Assembly: GCA_028714615.1 (NCBI GenBank)
Contig: JAQTMA010000087.1
Location: 1 to 16,003, forward strand
DNA length: 16,003 nucleotides
Reading direction: 5' to 3'
Source: Anaerolineaceae bacterium
GTDB taxonomy: Bacteria > Chloroflexota > Anaerolineae > Anaerolineales > Anaerolineaceae
In this document: one piece after another, positions 1-6,824 of the stretch
Layout: each line of letters starts with the position of its first letter
Position numbering within the stretch: position 1 is the stretch's first letter
Program-made: the position numbers and the translations under genes
The notes under the pieces: generated by a model
Told to the model about the DNA's origin: nothing
Databases searched by the model: none
Seen by the model: only the letters and a program-made list of their open reading frames with translations

Positions 1-794
1 TACCAGGAGGAACATTTCCCTGGTGGAAAGCCGGATCGCGCGATGCAGCTTGGTGGAACCAATGGTTTGCTCGTTATCGCGTATTTGCCTTGCACCATGC
101 GGACATCGCTACTCAAACTGGCGCGGGCGCAATAATTATTGGTGGGGATTGGCTTTCTCCAGCAATGCCTGGAGGGCGGTTAGCAGATGGCTCACCGTCT
201 GGCGTTCCGGAAGATGCTGAAAATCGTTGGCGGGTGCTGATTGCGGAGATCCGCTCTCATTTCACGGGAAAGGTATTGTGGGCAGTAGATTATGCAGAAG
301 AGATGCAATCTGCCCCGGCGTTTATCGAATCAGTTGATACAATTTATCTTGAGATTTATACTTCATTAGGGGATAGTGGCTATACGCATGATACGCTAGT
401 AACCAACCTCGAAGCTATCCTTGACGGTAAAGTCGCTCTGCTCCAACAACGTTTCTCAAAGCCAGTTATCCTCGCTCCAGCTTATCCTTCGGCCAACGGC
501 GCTGCACAGGCTTGTGTACCGGACCCACAGGGAGAACAAGGCGCCTGCCTCGCTTTGAATCAAATCGAGCCAGGTTATTCCTCATCCTCCGTTGTTAACT
601 CCAACCTCCAAGAGCAGGTGGATATTTATAACGCACTTTTTGCTGCGGTCAATCAAAGGAGTTGGATAACCGGTTTAATTTCGCGGGGTTATTTTCCGCC
701 TGTCCCTTTACAAGATAGTAGCATTTCCGTGCATGGCAAACCGGCGATGGACGTGCTGTGGTATTGGTTTCCTAAACTAACAGCGTCAAAATAA
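1..794 (+). CDS. Glycoside-hydrolase-like TIM-barrel protein, 3' part (5' end outside window)
   Basis: The frame is open from the first complete codon (position 3) to the TAA at 792-794, so 263 residues of a longer protein are visible. The TTG at 90 is internal and not a convincing start. The pattern suits the C-terminal half of a (beta/alpha)8 glycosidase of the GH113 or GTA-TIM type: an aromatic-rich helix (WWNQWFARYR), a strand ending IIIGGDW near visible residue 49, a helix plus KVLWAVDY strand, KPVILAPAYPS near 153-163, and a C-terminal segment ending in GKPAMDVLWYWF. In related enzymes the strands after GADxxxIG and KPVI usually carry catalytic Glu. Here the aligned residues are Asp and Pro, so activity is doubtful. 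The last residues are short and polar, with no anchor visible. The fold assignment rests on pattern recognition from memory. pckA follows 25 bases after the stop on the same strand. Confidence 0.55.
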   Translation, partial: PGGTFPWWKAGSRDAAWWNQWFARYRVFALHHADIATQTGAGAIIIGGDWLSPAMPGGRLADGSPSGVPEDAENRWRVLIAEIRSHFTGKVLWAVDYAEEMQSAPAFIESVDTIYLEIYTSLGDSGYTHDTLVTNLEAILDGKVALLQQRFSKPVILAPAYPSANGAAQACVPDPQGEQGACLALNQIEPGYSSSSVVNSNLQEQVDIYNALFAAVNQRSWITGLISRGYFPPVPLQDSSISVHGKPAMDVLWYWFPKLTASK

Positions 795-804
795 GCAGAT
801 GATC

Positions 805-809
805 AGGAG
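805..809 (+). promoter_or_regulatory. Shine-Dalgarno AGGAG deciding the pckA start
   Basis: AGGAG lies 10 bases before ATG 820. The in-frame ATG at 799 has no purine-rich sequence at a suitable distance and itself sits before this site. The site therefore favours 820 as the start of pckA. Confidence 0.6.
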
Positions 810-819
810 TAAACCCGAT

Positions 820-2433
820 ATGGTGCGTAGTTACGGAGTACCCGGTAAGTATGGATTGGAAAATCACAAATTTGCTAACCTGGGTAATGTCTACTGGAAT
901 CTACCAGCGCCGGCTCTGGTTGAGCAAGCCATTTTGCGGAGTGAAGGAGAGCTCTCGCCCGCTGGCGCCCTGGTTGTTTCAACCGGTCGATTTACGGGAC
1001 GTTCTCCAAACGACAAATATATCGTTGATAATTTTACGGATAGCGAGGATAGGATCTGGTGGGGAAAAATAAACCGGCCAATTTCGGAAGATAATTATAA
1101 AAATCTGTATCACCTTCTGACTGCATATTTCCAAGGACGCGATTTATTCGTTCAAGATGTTTATGTTGGTGCTCATCCTGCCTATCAGCTTCCGGTCCGC
1201 ATCATCACAGAACAAGCCTGGCATAGTCTATTTGCGAGGGGTTTGTTTATCCGACCTCATGCGGAGCAATTGGTCAACTACATTCCTCAATTTACGGTTA
1301 TTCAGGCACCCGGATTTCTCGCTGATCCTGAGGAGGATGGCACTAATTCCGGAACATTTGTCATTTTAGATCTACGAAACCGGGTAATCCTGATTGGTGG
1401 TACTTCTTACGCCGGAGAGATCAAGAAGGCGGTCTTCTCCATGATGAATTACCTGCTCCCCGTCCAAGGGGTCCTCCCGATGCACTGCTCAGCCAATACA
1501 AGCGAACACGATGATGTAGCTCTATTTTTCGGTCTTTCTGGTACCGGAAAAACGACGCTTTCATCCGATCCAGAGCGGCGCCTGATCGGTGATGATGAGC
1601 ATGGTTGGGGTGATCAAGGGGTTTTTAATTTCGAAGGGGGGTGTTATGCCAAAACCATCCACCTCTGCCAGGATTTGGAACCACAGATCTGGAGCGCTGC
1701 GCGAAATTTTGGGACTGTGCTTGAAAATGTCGTAATGGATCCGATCACCCGGGTGATGGATTTCAATGACGCTCGGTATACCGAGAATACTCGGGCTGCT
1801 TATCCTATCGATTATGTTCCTGGTCATGTCGAAAGCGGATATGCAGGTCAACCCAAAAACGTCTTCTTGCTTACTGCGGATGCGTTTGGGGTCATGCCGC
1901 CGCTCGCTCGCCTGACGAGAGACCAGGCCATGTATTACTTCCTCTCCGGTTATACCTCAAAGCTTGCGGGTACGGAAAAGGACCTGGGTGTCGAACCAGA
2001 AGCAACATTCTCTGCCTGTTTCGGAGCTCCCTTTTTACCGTTGCATCCCCGGGTGTATGTCCAACTTCTTGGAGAAAAAATTGCCCGACACCAGACTTCC
2101 GTTTGGTTGCTAAACACCGGTTGGACCGGTGGTCCTTATGGGGTTGGACGCAGGATCCATCTTCCGTATACTCGAGCGATGGTCAGGGCAGTATTAACCG
2201 GTCATCTAGATAAAATGCCAACCCGGACCGACCCCTATTTCGGTCTGTTCATTCCCGTGGAATGCCCTGATGTTCCGACATCAATCCTCGATCCTCAATC
2301 AACTTGGACAAACCCACAGGATTACGATCGCCAGGCACGAGGATTGATAGCACGTTTTGATGAGAACTTCAAGCAATTTGTAGGGGTTGTTTCCCAAGAA
2401 ATCCTAGCAGTTGGACCATCTGTAATTGGATAG
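820..2433 (+). CDS. pckA: Phosphoenolpyruvate carboxykinase (ATP)
   Basis: This cytosolic enzyme converts oxaloacetate and ATP to phosphoenolpyruvate, CO2 and ADP. It is the first committed step of gluconeogenesis, and in fermenters it can run in reverse. From ATG 820 the protein has 537 residues, close to the 540 of E. coli PckA. It carries the family's landmarks in order: the substrate-binding stretch STGRFTGRSPNDKYIV (about 54-69), the Walker A loop GLSGTGKTT (238-246), the kinase-2 and metal region LIGDDEHGWGDQG (255-267), FEGGCYAK (271-278), and the ATP-side motif NTGWTGGPYGVGRRI (432-446). No key motif is missing. An ATG at 799 would add seven residues, but the AGGAG at 805-809 supports 820. 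It lies just downstream of the glycosidase-like gene, and no promoter of its own is obvious. The gene ends facing the DUF5667-like gene with 46 bases between stops. Confidence 0.97.
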   Translation: MVRSYGVPGKYGLENHKFANLGNVYWNLPAPALVEQAILRSEGELSPAGALVVSTGRFTGRSPNDKYIVDNFTDSEDRIWWGKINRPISEDNYKNLYHLLTAYFQGRDLFVQDVYVGAHPAYQLPVRIITEQAWHSLFARGLFIRPHAEQLVNYIPQFTVIQAPGFLADPEEDGTNSGTFVILDLRNRVILIGGTSYAGEIKKAVFSMMNYLLPVQGVLPMHCSANTSEHDDVALFFGLSGTGKTTLSSDPERRLIGDDEHGWGDQGVFNFEGGCYAKTIHLCQDLEPQIWSAARNFGTVLENVVMDPITRVMDFNDARYTENTRAAYPIDYVPGHVESGYAGQPKNVFLLTADAFGVMPPLARLTRDQAMYYFLSGYTSKLAGTEKDLGVEPEATFSACFGAPFLPLHPRVYVQLLGEKIARHQTSVWLLNTGWTGGPYGVGRRIHLPYTRAMVRAVLTGHLDKMPTRTDPYFGLFIPVECPDVPTSILDPQSTWTNPQDYDRQARGLIARFDENFKQFVGVVSQEILAVGPSVIG

Positions 2434-2479
2434 CTAAGTGAAGTCTTAGAAAAGTACTTCTGAGAAAAAAAGATTAACC

Positions 2480-3526
2480 TTATGGTTTGTTGTGTGGGTT
2501 TGACTTGGTTGGTTTACTTTGAGGATTTCCAGGACTGGAGCCCTGGCCTTGTGTCGGGGTAGAATGCGGATTACCCGGAGGATTAGGCGATTTTTTCACT
2601 GGATGACCGTTATCCGCTGGGTGACCAGAAGTTGCGGTATTGTTCGGCGATGGGGTTGTGGTATCGCCGGACGTAGGAGTTGCAGTATCGCTGGAGTGTT
2701 GAGGGGTTGAGACTACATGTGATCCCCCTTCACCCGGTCCGGTCGGATCCAGTAAATGTTTTTCTACAATCGAGTTATCTCTTTTCGCATTTTCGATAAC
2801 CTTCCCAATTGCAACTTGCGCTTGCGGAGGTACTTGCGTCAATACCCGGTTCAAAACGGAGATATTGTTCTCAATAGCTTCATCCAACATATTACCTTGA
2901 TGATCAGCCGCCGGGTGCTGTTGGTTATTGAGTAAATCATATTGTTGTACGGCAGCTCCAGATAATGACTCTAAATCCTGAAGGGCCAAATTCAGATCAT
3001 CGTAGCGCCCGAGCTCAATCAATTGATTGATCTCCTGGTTGCGCTTATGCATGAGCCGAATCCCCAGATCGACTTTTTCATTGCTATGTGTAATGAATAA
3101 CTGCATTTTCTCTACGTCCAGCTTGACCGGATATAATAAATCACCTGGAAGCGATTGATTAGAAGCGTAAACGGTACCGGTTCCGATGAGGACGAAGATT
3201 AGGATGGATATCGCGCTAAATACCGCGATCCGGCGTAGACTACCCATTTGAGTTGAGGTAATTCTGTGTGGGATAGGAGCCTGGCGATGCCGTAATTCCC
3301 CTGTACGCGACGGTAAACGGGAGAGCAGCCGCTCACGAGTTTGGATTTGGAATACTGGTCGAGGTGAGAGATGACTCGTACTCTTCAGCTCCGAAACCAA
3401 GTGTAATATAGGCGCAAGTTCTAGTTGATATTCGGGATAGCGCTGCAAACAATCTTCTGGAGAGTATTTCCCCGTCTCCAGGCCTTCCAGGCAATCAGCC
3501 AGCGCTTCGGCTACCAGATCACTCAT
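2480..3526 (-). CDS. DUF5667-like membrane protein, probable sigma-factor partner
   Basis: This 348-residue protein has three parts. Residues 1-98 are cytoplasmic-looking, with the leucine-rich pattern CLEGLETGKY...LQRYPEYQLELAPIL. A single membrane segment lies at about 99-121. An outer region follows, beginning with the SLPGDLLYPVKLDVEKMQL signature (125-143) typical of DUF5667 proteins that accompany ECF sigma factors in Chloroflexota and Actinobacteria. From about 262 to the end it is a low-complexity Pro/Ser/Thr/Asn/Gly tail. The start codon overlaps the end of the upstream sigma factor gene by 8 bases, and an AAGGAG at 3537-3542 lies 10 bases before the ATG, inside the sigma gene. Overlap and topology suggest a membrane-bound regulator (anti-sigma-like) of that factor. 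That role is inference; no zinc anti-sigma motif is visible. Its 3' end faces pckA. Confidence 0.75.
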   Translation of the reverse strand: MSDLVAEALADCLEGLETGKYSPEDCLQRYPEYQLELAPILHLVSELKSTSHLSPRPVFQIQTRERLLSRLPSRTGELRHRQAPIPHRITSTQMGSLRRIAVFSAISILIFVLIGTGTVYASNQSLPGDLLYPVKLDVEKMQLFITHSNEKVDLGIRLMHKRNQEINQLIELGRYDDLNLALQDLESLSGAAVQQYDLLNNQQHPAADHQGNMLDEAIENNISVLNRVLTQVPPQAQVAIGKVIENAKRDNSIVEKHLLDPTGPGEGGSHVVSTPQHSSDTATPTSGDTTTPSPNNTATSGHPADNGHPVKKSPNPPGNPHSTPTQGQGSSPGNPQSKPTKSNPHNKP

Positions 3527-4082
3527 TCGCTTCGGTCTCCTTCATCACCCGATCTTTAAGTTTCGCCAGTGCGCGGTGTTGAAGTACACGCACATAAATC
3601 ACGGACTTTCCCATGATCTCTGCGGTCTCAGCATGGGAGTATCCCAGAACAAACCGGTAAAGGATGACTTCCTGGAAGATTGGTTCCAGACTTAATACTG
3701 AGTTCCTCAGCTCGCCGATCCATTCGTGTGTACTCTGAGCAGCTTCAGGATCTTGATCTGCATCCCCAACCGCGTTTAATTGTTCTAACGAAATTTCTAC
3801 CCGGTGAGTTCGGTAGCGGTCAATGACCTGGTTATGCGCAATTCTATAGATCCAGGCTTTGAATTGAAAATCCTCAAGTCGGATTCCACTGAGGGCTTCC
3901 CAGGCTTTTTGAAAAACAACCTCAGTCAAATCCTCCGCTTCATCCGAGTTCGCTATCCGGAAATAAATGTAGCGGTAGATACGGGTCAAATATCGCTCGT
4001 ACAGATCACCGAAGGCTTCCCTGTCGCCATAGTAAGCTCGGACAATTAACTCGTCGTCTGGACTATGGCTGCCTGGAATCAT
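3519..4082 (-). CDS. ECF-type RNA polymerase sigma factor
   Basis: This 187-residue sigma-70 family protein has only regions 2 and 4, the extracytoplasmic-function layout. Region 2 spans about residues 22-92, with YLTRIYRYIYFRI and the core-binding and -10-reading stretch EAEDLTEVVFQKAWEAL (48-64), then FKAWIYRIAHNQVIDRYR. Region 4 spans about 125-178, with the helix-turn-helix GYSHAETAEIMGKSVIYVRVLQHRAL (147-172). A linker of roughly 30 acidic residues separates them. AAGGA lies 7 bases before ATG 4082. The gene sits 51 bases after the prepilin peptidase stop and overlaps the DUF5667-like gene by 8 bases, so the last two are translationally coupled. The factor is likely controlled by its membrane partner and may regulate envelope or surface functions, but its targets cannot be read from this sequence. 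Confidence 0.93.
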   Translation of the reverse strand: MIPGSHSPDDELIVRAYYGDREAFGDLYERYLTRIYRYIYFRIANSDEAEDLTEVVFQKAWEALSGIRLEDFQFKAWIYRIAHNQVIDRYRTHRVEISLEQLNAVGDADQDPEAAQSTHEWIGELRNSVLSLEPIFQEVILYRFVLGYSHAETAEIMGKSVIYVRVLQHRALAKLKDRVMKETEANE

Positions 4083-4133
4083 TTACAATTCCTTAAATAA
4101 GAACGAAATGAAAGATCAAGCGTTACCGATCCA

Positions 4134-4880
4134 TTAGTGCCGGTAGAGCAATAGTATTGTTCCTAGAATGAGAAAAGGAGTATAAGGGATGGCGGTGAAA
4201 GGGATATAGCTGCGGCGGAGGATTCTATATACGATATACACAATGCTGACCGCTCCTCCTAGCAGGATCGCCAGAACCAATCCAAGGATAATTCCTGGCC
4301 AGCCCAGAATGAAACCAAGTACGCCGCTAAGCATAACATCTCCGAATCCAAGGGCCACTTCGTCTACAACCTGGCCACGCCTACGCGCCATCCACCGGGC
4401 AAAAATATCCCCCAGGAAATATAGACCCAACATAATCCCAAAACCGGCAACCCCTCCAAAGATCGTCACCCATAATCCCCGCATCCATATTCCCAAGCTT
4501 AAGCCAAGGATTGCTCCAACAAGGCTAATCGGAAATAGCACAAGCCGGTACTCGAGATCAATAATTGCGACAACTCCCAAATAGGTCAGGAGAAGGAAAC
4601 CAGCCCAATAGCCTAACCTGAAGGATGGATAATGCCACAAAAACAAGCCTATGATTGGGATGGATACCATCACAACCCAAAAACGAAAGGATGGGGAGTT
4701 CCCACAAGCAGAACAACGCCGAGCGGTAAATTGATTGATCCAGGGCTTTTCCTTGCCACATTGAAGACAGAAAGGCCTGACGAGCCGTCGCTTAACCGGA
4801 AGAACATCGGCCAGGTAGTTGATCCCCCACCCTGCGCAGATCCCCATCAGGACTACCCATAGATCATTAATAATTATCAT
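4134..4880 (-). CDS. Prepilin peptidase (A24 family leader peptidase/methyltransferase)
   Basis: This is an integral-membrane aspartic protease that removes the leader of type IV pilin-like or Tad pilins, usually also N-methylating the new N-terminus. The protein has 248 residues. A first membrane helix covers about 4-27, followed by a cytoplasmic loop with paired cysteines CLQC (38-41) and CSAC (56-59), the zinc-binding element of bifunctional PilD-type enzymes. Several more hydrophobic helices follow. The two expected catalytic aspartates are visible as D108 in AIIDLEYRLV and D181 in the GFGD motif (178-181). There are no pilin or pilus assembly genes nearby. It shares strand and close spacing with the sigma/DUF5667 pair downstream. 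No Shine-Dalgarno precedes ATG 4880, and a perfect TATAAT lies only 8 bases upstream, so translation may be leaderless. Confidence 0.93.
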   Translation of the reverse strand: MIIINDLWVVLMGICAGWGINYLADVLPVKRRLVRPFCLQCGKEKPWINQFTARRCSACGNSPSFRFWVVMVSIPIIGLFLWHYPSFRLGYWAGFLLLTYLGVVAIIDLEYRLVLFPISLVGAILGLSLGIWMRGLWVTIFGGVAGFGIMLGLYFLGDIFARWMARRRGQVVDEVALGFGDVMLSGVLGFILGWPGIILGLVLAILLGGAVSIVYIVYRILRRSYIPFTAIPYTPFLILGTILLLYRH

Positions 4881-4888
4881 GCTGATTG

Positions 4889-4894
4889 ATTATA
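4889..4894 (-). promoter_or_regulatory. Perfect -10 box (TATAAT) before prepilin peptidase
   Basis: On the minus strand TATAAT ends 8 bases before ATG 4880, which would place transcription start about 2-3 bases before the codon and give a nearly leaderless mRNA. The hexamer 17 bases upstream (CCATGA) is a poor -35. This is a consensus match only. Confidence 0.4.
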
Positions 4895-4919
4895 CCTGGG
4901 AGGAATCGGTTTCATGGCT

Positions 4920-4925
4920 TACAAT
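4920..4925 (+). promoter_or_regulatory. Possible -10 box (TACAAT) for murA
   Basis: TACAAT, five of six consensus bases, lies 41 bases before the murA ATG in the 86-base divergent spacer shared with the prepilin peptidase. No good -35 is found at 16-18 bases. It is weak evidence on its own. Confidence 0.3.
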
Positions 4926-4966
4926 AAGCTTACTCTTCGATAATCGGAAGCATTCCTGGAGGGCAC

Positions 4967-6247
4967 ATGGAACAATTCATCATCCATGGAGGTATTCCAC
5001 TCAAAGGAGAGGTTACCCCCGCAGGCAATAAGAATGCAGCTTTGCCGCTTTTGGCAGCTTGTATATTGACGGACCAGCCCGTCATCCTGCACAATGTCCC
5101 TGAGATTGTAGATGTTCTGAATATGCGCTCACTTTTGCAGAGTCTGGGAGTCTCCATCCAATCCCCGGCGCCCAACACCTTGCGTATACAAGCTGCGGAA
5201 ATCAGTCCCGCAGATCTTGACCCGGATTTAACCCGCAAGATCAGGGCCTCTATCTTACTGGCCGGACCGATGACAGCTCGTACCGGTGAATTGCGCTTGC
5301 CGCCACCAGGCGGTGACGTGATCGGGCGGCGAAGGGTGGACACGCATCTGCTCGCATTAAAAGCCCTGGGCGCCCGCGTGGATTATGATCGTAGCTTCCA
5401 CTTCTCGGCTGATCGCCTGAAGGGTGCGGACATCCTGCTCGACCAGGCCAGCGTGACAGGCACAGAGAATACCATTATGGCGTGCGTAACGGCTAAAGGC
5501 GCCTCCATTATCCGCAATGCAGCTTCCGAACCGCATATTCAAGAACTGTGCCATTTCCTCAATCGGCTCGGTGCACACATTGAAAACATCGGTTCGAACA
5601 CTTTGTGTATCGAGGGAGTTGATCAGTTGCATGGCGCTGAATTTTCAATCGGCCCAGATTACCTCGAGGTGGTTAGCTTTATTGGGGCTGCCGTGGTAAC
5701 CCATGGGTCTTTGTTAATCCATAATGCCGGCGCAGGCTACCTGGACATGATCCGCCTGGTATTCGGGCGACTGGGGGTAGATTGGGAGATGCGGGGGGAT
5801 GATGTCTTCGTACCGGCAGAACAACGTATGACCATCGAGCACGATCTGGGCGGTGCAATCCCTGAGATCAGCGTCATGCCCTGGCCAGCATTCCCAACAG
5901 ACCTGATGAGCATCGCCATCGTGATTGCGACCCAATCCAGTGGAACTGTACTTTTCCACGATTGGATGTACCCCAGCCGAATGTACTTTACCGACAAGTT
6001 GGTAGGTATGGGAGCTCAGATCGTATTGTGCGATCCACACCGCTGTATTGTCCAGGGACCGACGCCGCTATATTATGAAAAAATGGAAAGCCCCGATATT
6101 CGAGCGGGTATGGCGCTTGTATTGGCCGCTTTATCTGCAGGGGGCAAATCGGTGATCCGGAATATTGGTCAAATCGATCGCGGTTACGAACGGGTCGATG
6201 ATAAACTCAGGGCTATCGGCGCTCAAATCGAGCGACAAGAGTGTTAA
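4967..6247 (+). CDS. murA: UDP-N-acetylglucosamine 1-carboxyvinyltransferase (Asp117-type MurA)
   Basis: This cytosolic enzyme transfers enolpyruvate from PEP to UDP-GlcNAc, the first committed step of peptidoglycan synthesis. It has 426 residues, normal for MurA. Family residues visible are K22/N23 in GNKNAAL, R93, R122 in IGRRRVD, SVTG (162-165) for the nucleotide sugar, D312 in WPAFPTDL (the general base, E. coli D305), R338, and the D377-R379 and IDRGYER (403-409) segments at the C-terminus. The catalytic loop reads PPPGGDVIG, so position 117 is Asp where E. coli has Cys115, the fosfomycin target. The usual PDRIEAGT segment reads PDYLEVVS (230-237), which marks a divergent subfamily. GGAGG lies 4 bases before the ATG. 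The gene stands alone, divergent from the prepilin peptidase and convergent with thioredoxin. A second MurA copy elsewhere in the genome cannot be excluded. Confidence 0.93.
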   Translation: MEQFIIHGGIPLKGEVTPAGNKNAALPLLAACILTDQPVILHNVPEIVDVLNMRSLLQSLGVSIQSPAPNTLRIQAAEISPADLDPDLTRKIRASILLAGPMTARTGELRLPPPGGDVIGRRRVDTHLLALKALGARVDYDRSFHFSADRLKGADILLDQASVTGTENTIMACVTAKGASIIRNAASEPHIQELCHFLNRLGAHIENIGSNTLCIEGVDQLHGAEFSIGPDYLEVVSFIGAAVVTHGSLLIHNAGAGYLDMIRLVFGRLGVDWEMRGDDVFVPAEQRMTIEHDLGGAIPEISVMPWPAFPTDLMSIAIVIATQSSGTVLFHDWMYPSRMYFTDKLVGMGAQIVLCDPHRCIVQGPTPLYYEKMESPDIRAGMALVLAALSAGGKSVIRNIGQIDRGYERVDDKLRAIGAQIERQEC

Positions 6248-6284
6248 ATATGCGCGACGCTCCCATGTGGGCATCACGCATATT
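6247..6284. terminator. Strong imperfect hairpin between convergent murA and thioredoxin genes
   Basis: The 38 bases form a 16-pair stem with two C/A mismatches and one G-T pair, around the loop CCATGT. The outer eight pairs (AATATGCG with CGCATATT) are perfect. The hairpin begins at the last base of the murA stop codon. No T-run follows on either strand, so a bidirectional terminator or an mRNA 3'-end stabiliser are both possible. Confidence 0.55.
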
Positions 6285-6302
6285 ATATAGTAATAGGGAT
6301 CC

Positions 6303-6656
6303 TCAGGCTACAGGGGGTTGTGCGACAACTTCAAGGAATTGGCCAACCACATCTCGCAGCATCTTCTCGGGAAGGGCTCCTACCTGACGATGAACGATCT
6401 TCCCGCCAGAAACCAGCAACATGGTAGGAATTCCCTGCACCCCGTATCTCTGCGCCCAATCAGGATTCTCGTCCGTATTAACCTTCGCAATGAGGATTTT
6501 CCCTGATAACTCTTTGGCCAACTTGTCGAGGGTAGGGGCGACCATCCGGCACGGACCACACCATGGCGCCCAAAAATCTACAATCACAGGCAGGCTGGAT
6601 TTCAATACTGTATCTTCAAAAGCGGCGTCGGTCACGTGAACGGGTTCATTAATCAT
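6303..6656 (-). CDS. trxA: Thioredoxin
   Basis: This small cytosolic disulfide reductase has 117 residues from ATG 6656. The redox motif WAPWCGPC lies at about 27-34, and the cis-proline segment GIPTMLL is in place near 74-80. The rest follows the thioredoxin fold, including FEDTVL before the first strand and the GALPEKML helix at the end. An open frame extends upstream to 6794, but that leader has no homology-like features. AGGAG at 6664-6668 lies 7 bases before ATG 6656 and 4 bases before ATG 6659, so the true start is one of these two adjacent codons, with 6656 better spaced. The gene is monocistronic, convergent with murA and divergent from the methyltransferase. Its likely electron donor, thioredoxin reductase, is not in the window. 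Confidence 0.95.
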   Translation of the reverse strand: MINEPVHVTDAAFEDTVLKSSLPVIVDFWAPWCGPCRMVAPTLDKLAKELSGKILIAKVNTDENPDWAQRYGVQGIPTMLLVSGGKIVHRQVGALPEKMLRDVVGQFLEVVAQPPVA

Positions 6657-6663
6657 CATTTTT

Positions 6664-6668
6664 CTCCT
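6664..6668 (-). promoter_or_regulatory. Shine-Dalgarno AGGAG deciding the thioredoxin start
   Basis: AGGAG on the minus strand is 7 bases from ATG 6656 and 4 from ATG 6659. This excludes the much longer N-terminal extension open back to 6794. Confidence 0.65.
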
Positions 6669-6773
6669 GGTTCCAATATATACACGAACTTCGACTGGGC
6701 TACCATTCCTATACTCAATAACACAAAATGCAGCCAGATGGAGTCCGACAATTCTATGGTATCGTGTCTCATC

Positions 6774-6802
6774 TTGATATTGCCAGTATAGCACGGTAAT
6801 CT
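6774..6802 (+). promoter_or_regulatory. Sigma-70-type promoter for the methyltransferase
   Basis: TTGATA (6774-6779, five of six) and TAATCT (6797-6802, four of six) are separated by exactly 17 bases. Transcription would start near 6809, leaving a leader of about 16 bases before ATG 6825 with no Shine-Dalgarno. Confidence 0.45.
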
Positions 6803-6824
6803 ACTCAGCTCTTTTGATGTCATC

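Noticed and set aside
90..794. Start of the first gene at TTG 90
   Set aside because: The frame is open to the window edge with protein-like sequence of the same family style upstream, so the TTG is an internal leucine.
2461..2483. A T7 run on the minus strand just past the DUF5667-like stop, as an intrinsic terminator
   Set aside because: Only a four-pair stem (AACC/GGTT) precedes it, too weak to support a terminator call.
4930..5343. A 137-residue minus-strand open frame across the murA start
   Set aside because: It is opposite conserved MurA coding sequence and has no recognisable motif or ribosome site.
6657..6794. An N-terminal extension of about 46 residues on thioredoxin, open in frame
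   Set aside because: It has no thioredoxin-like or signal features, overlaps the methyltransferase promoter region, and a well-spaced AGGAG sits right before ATG 6656.
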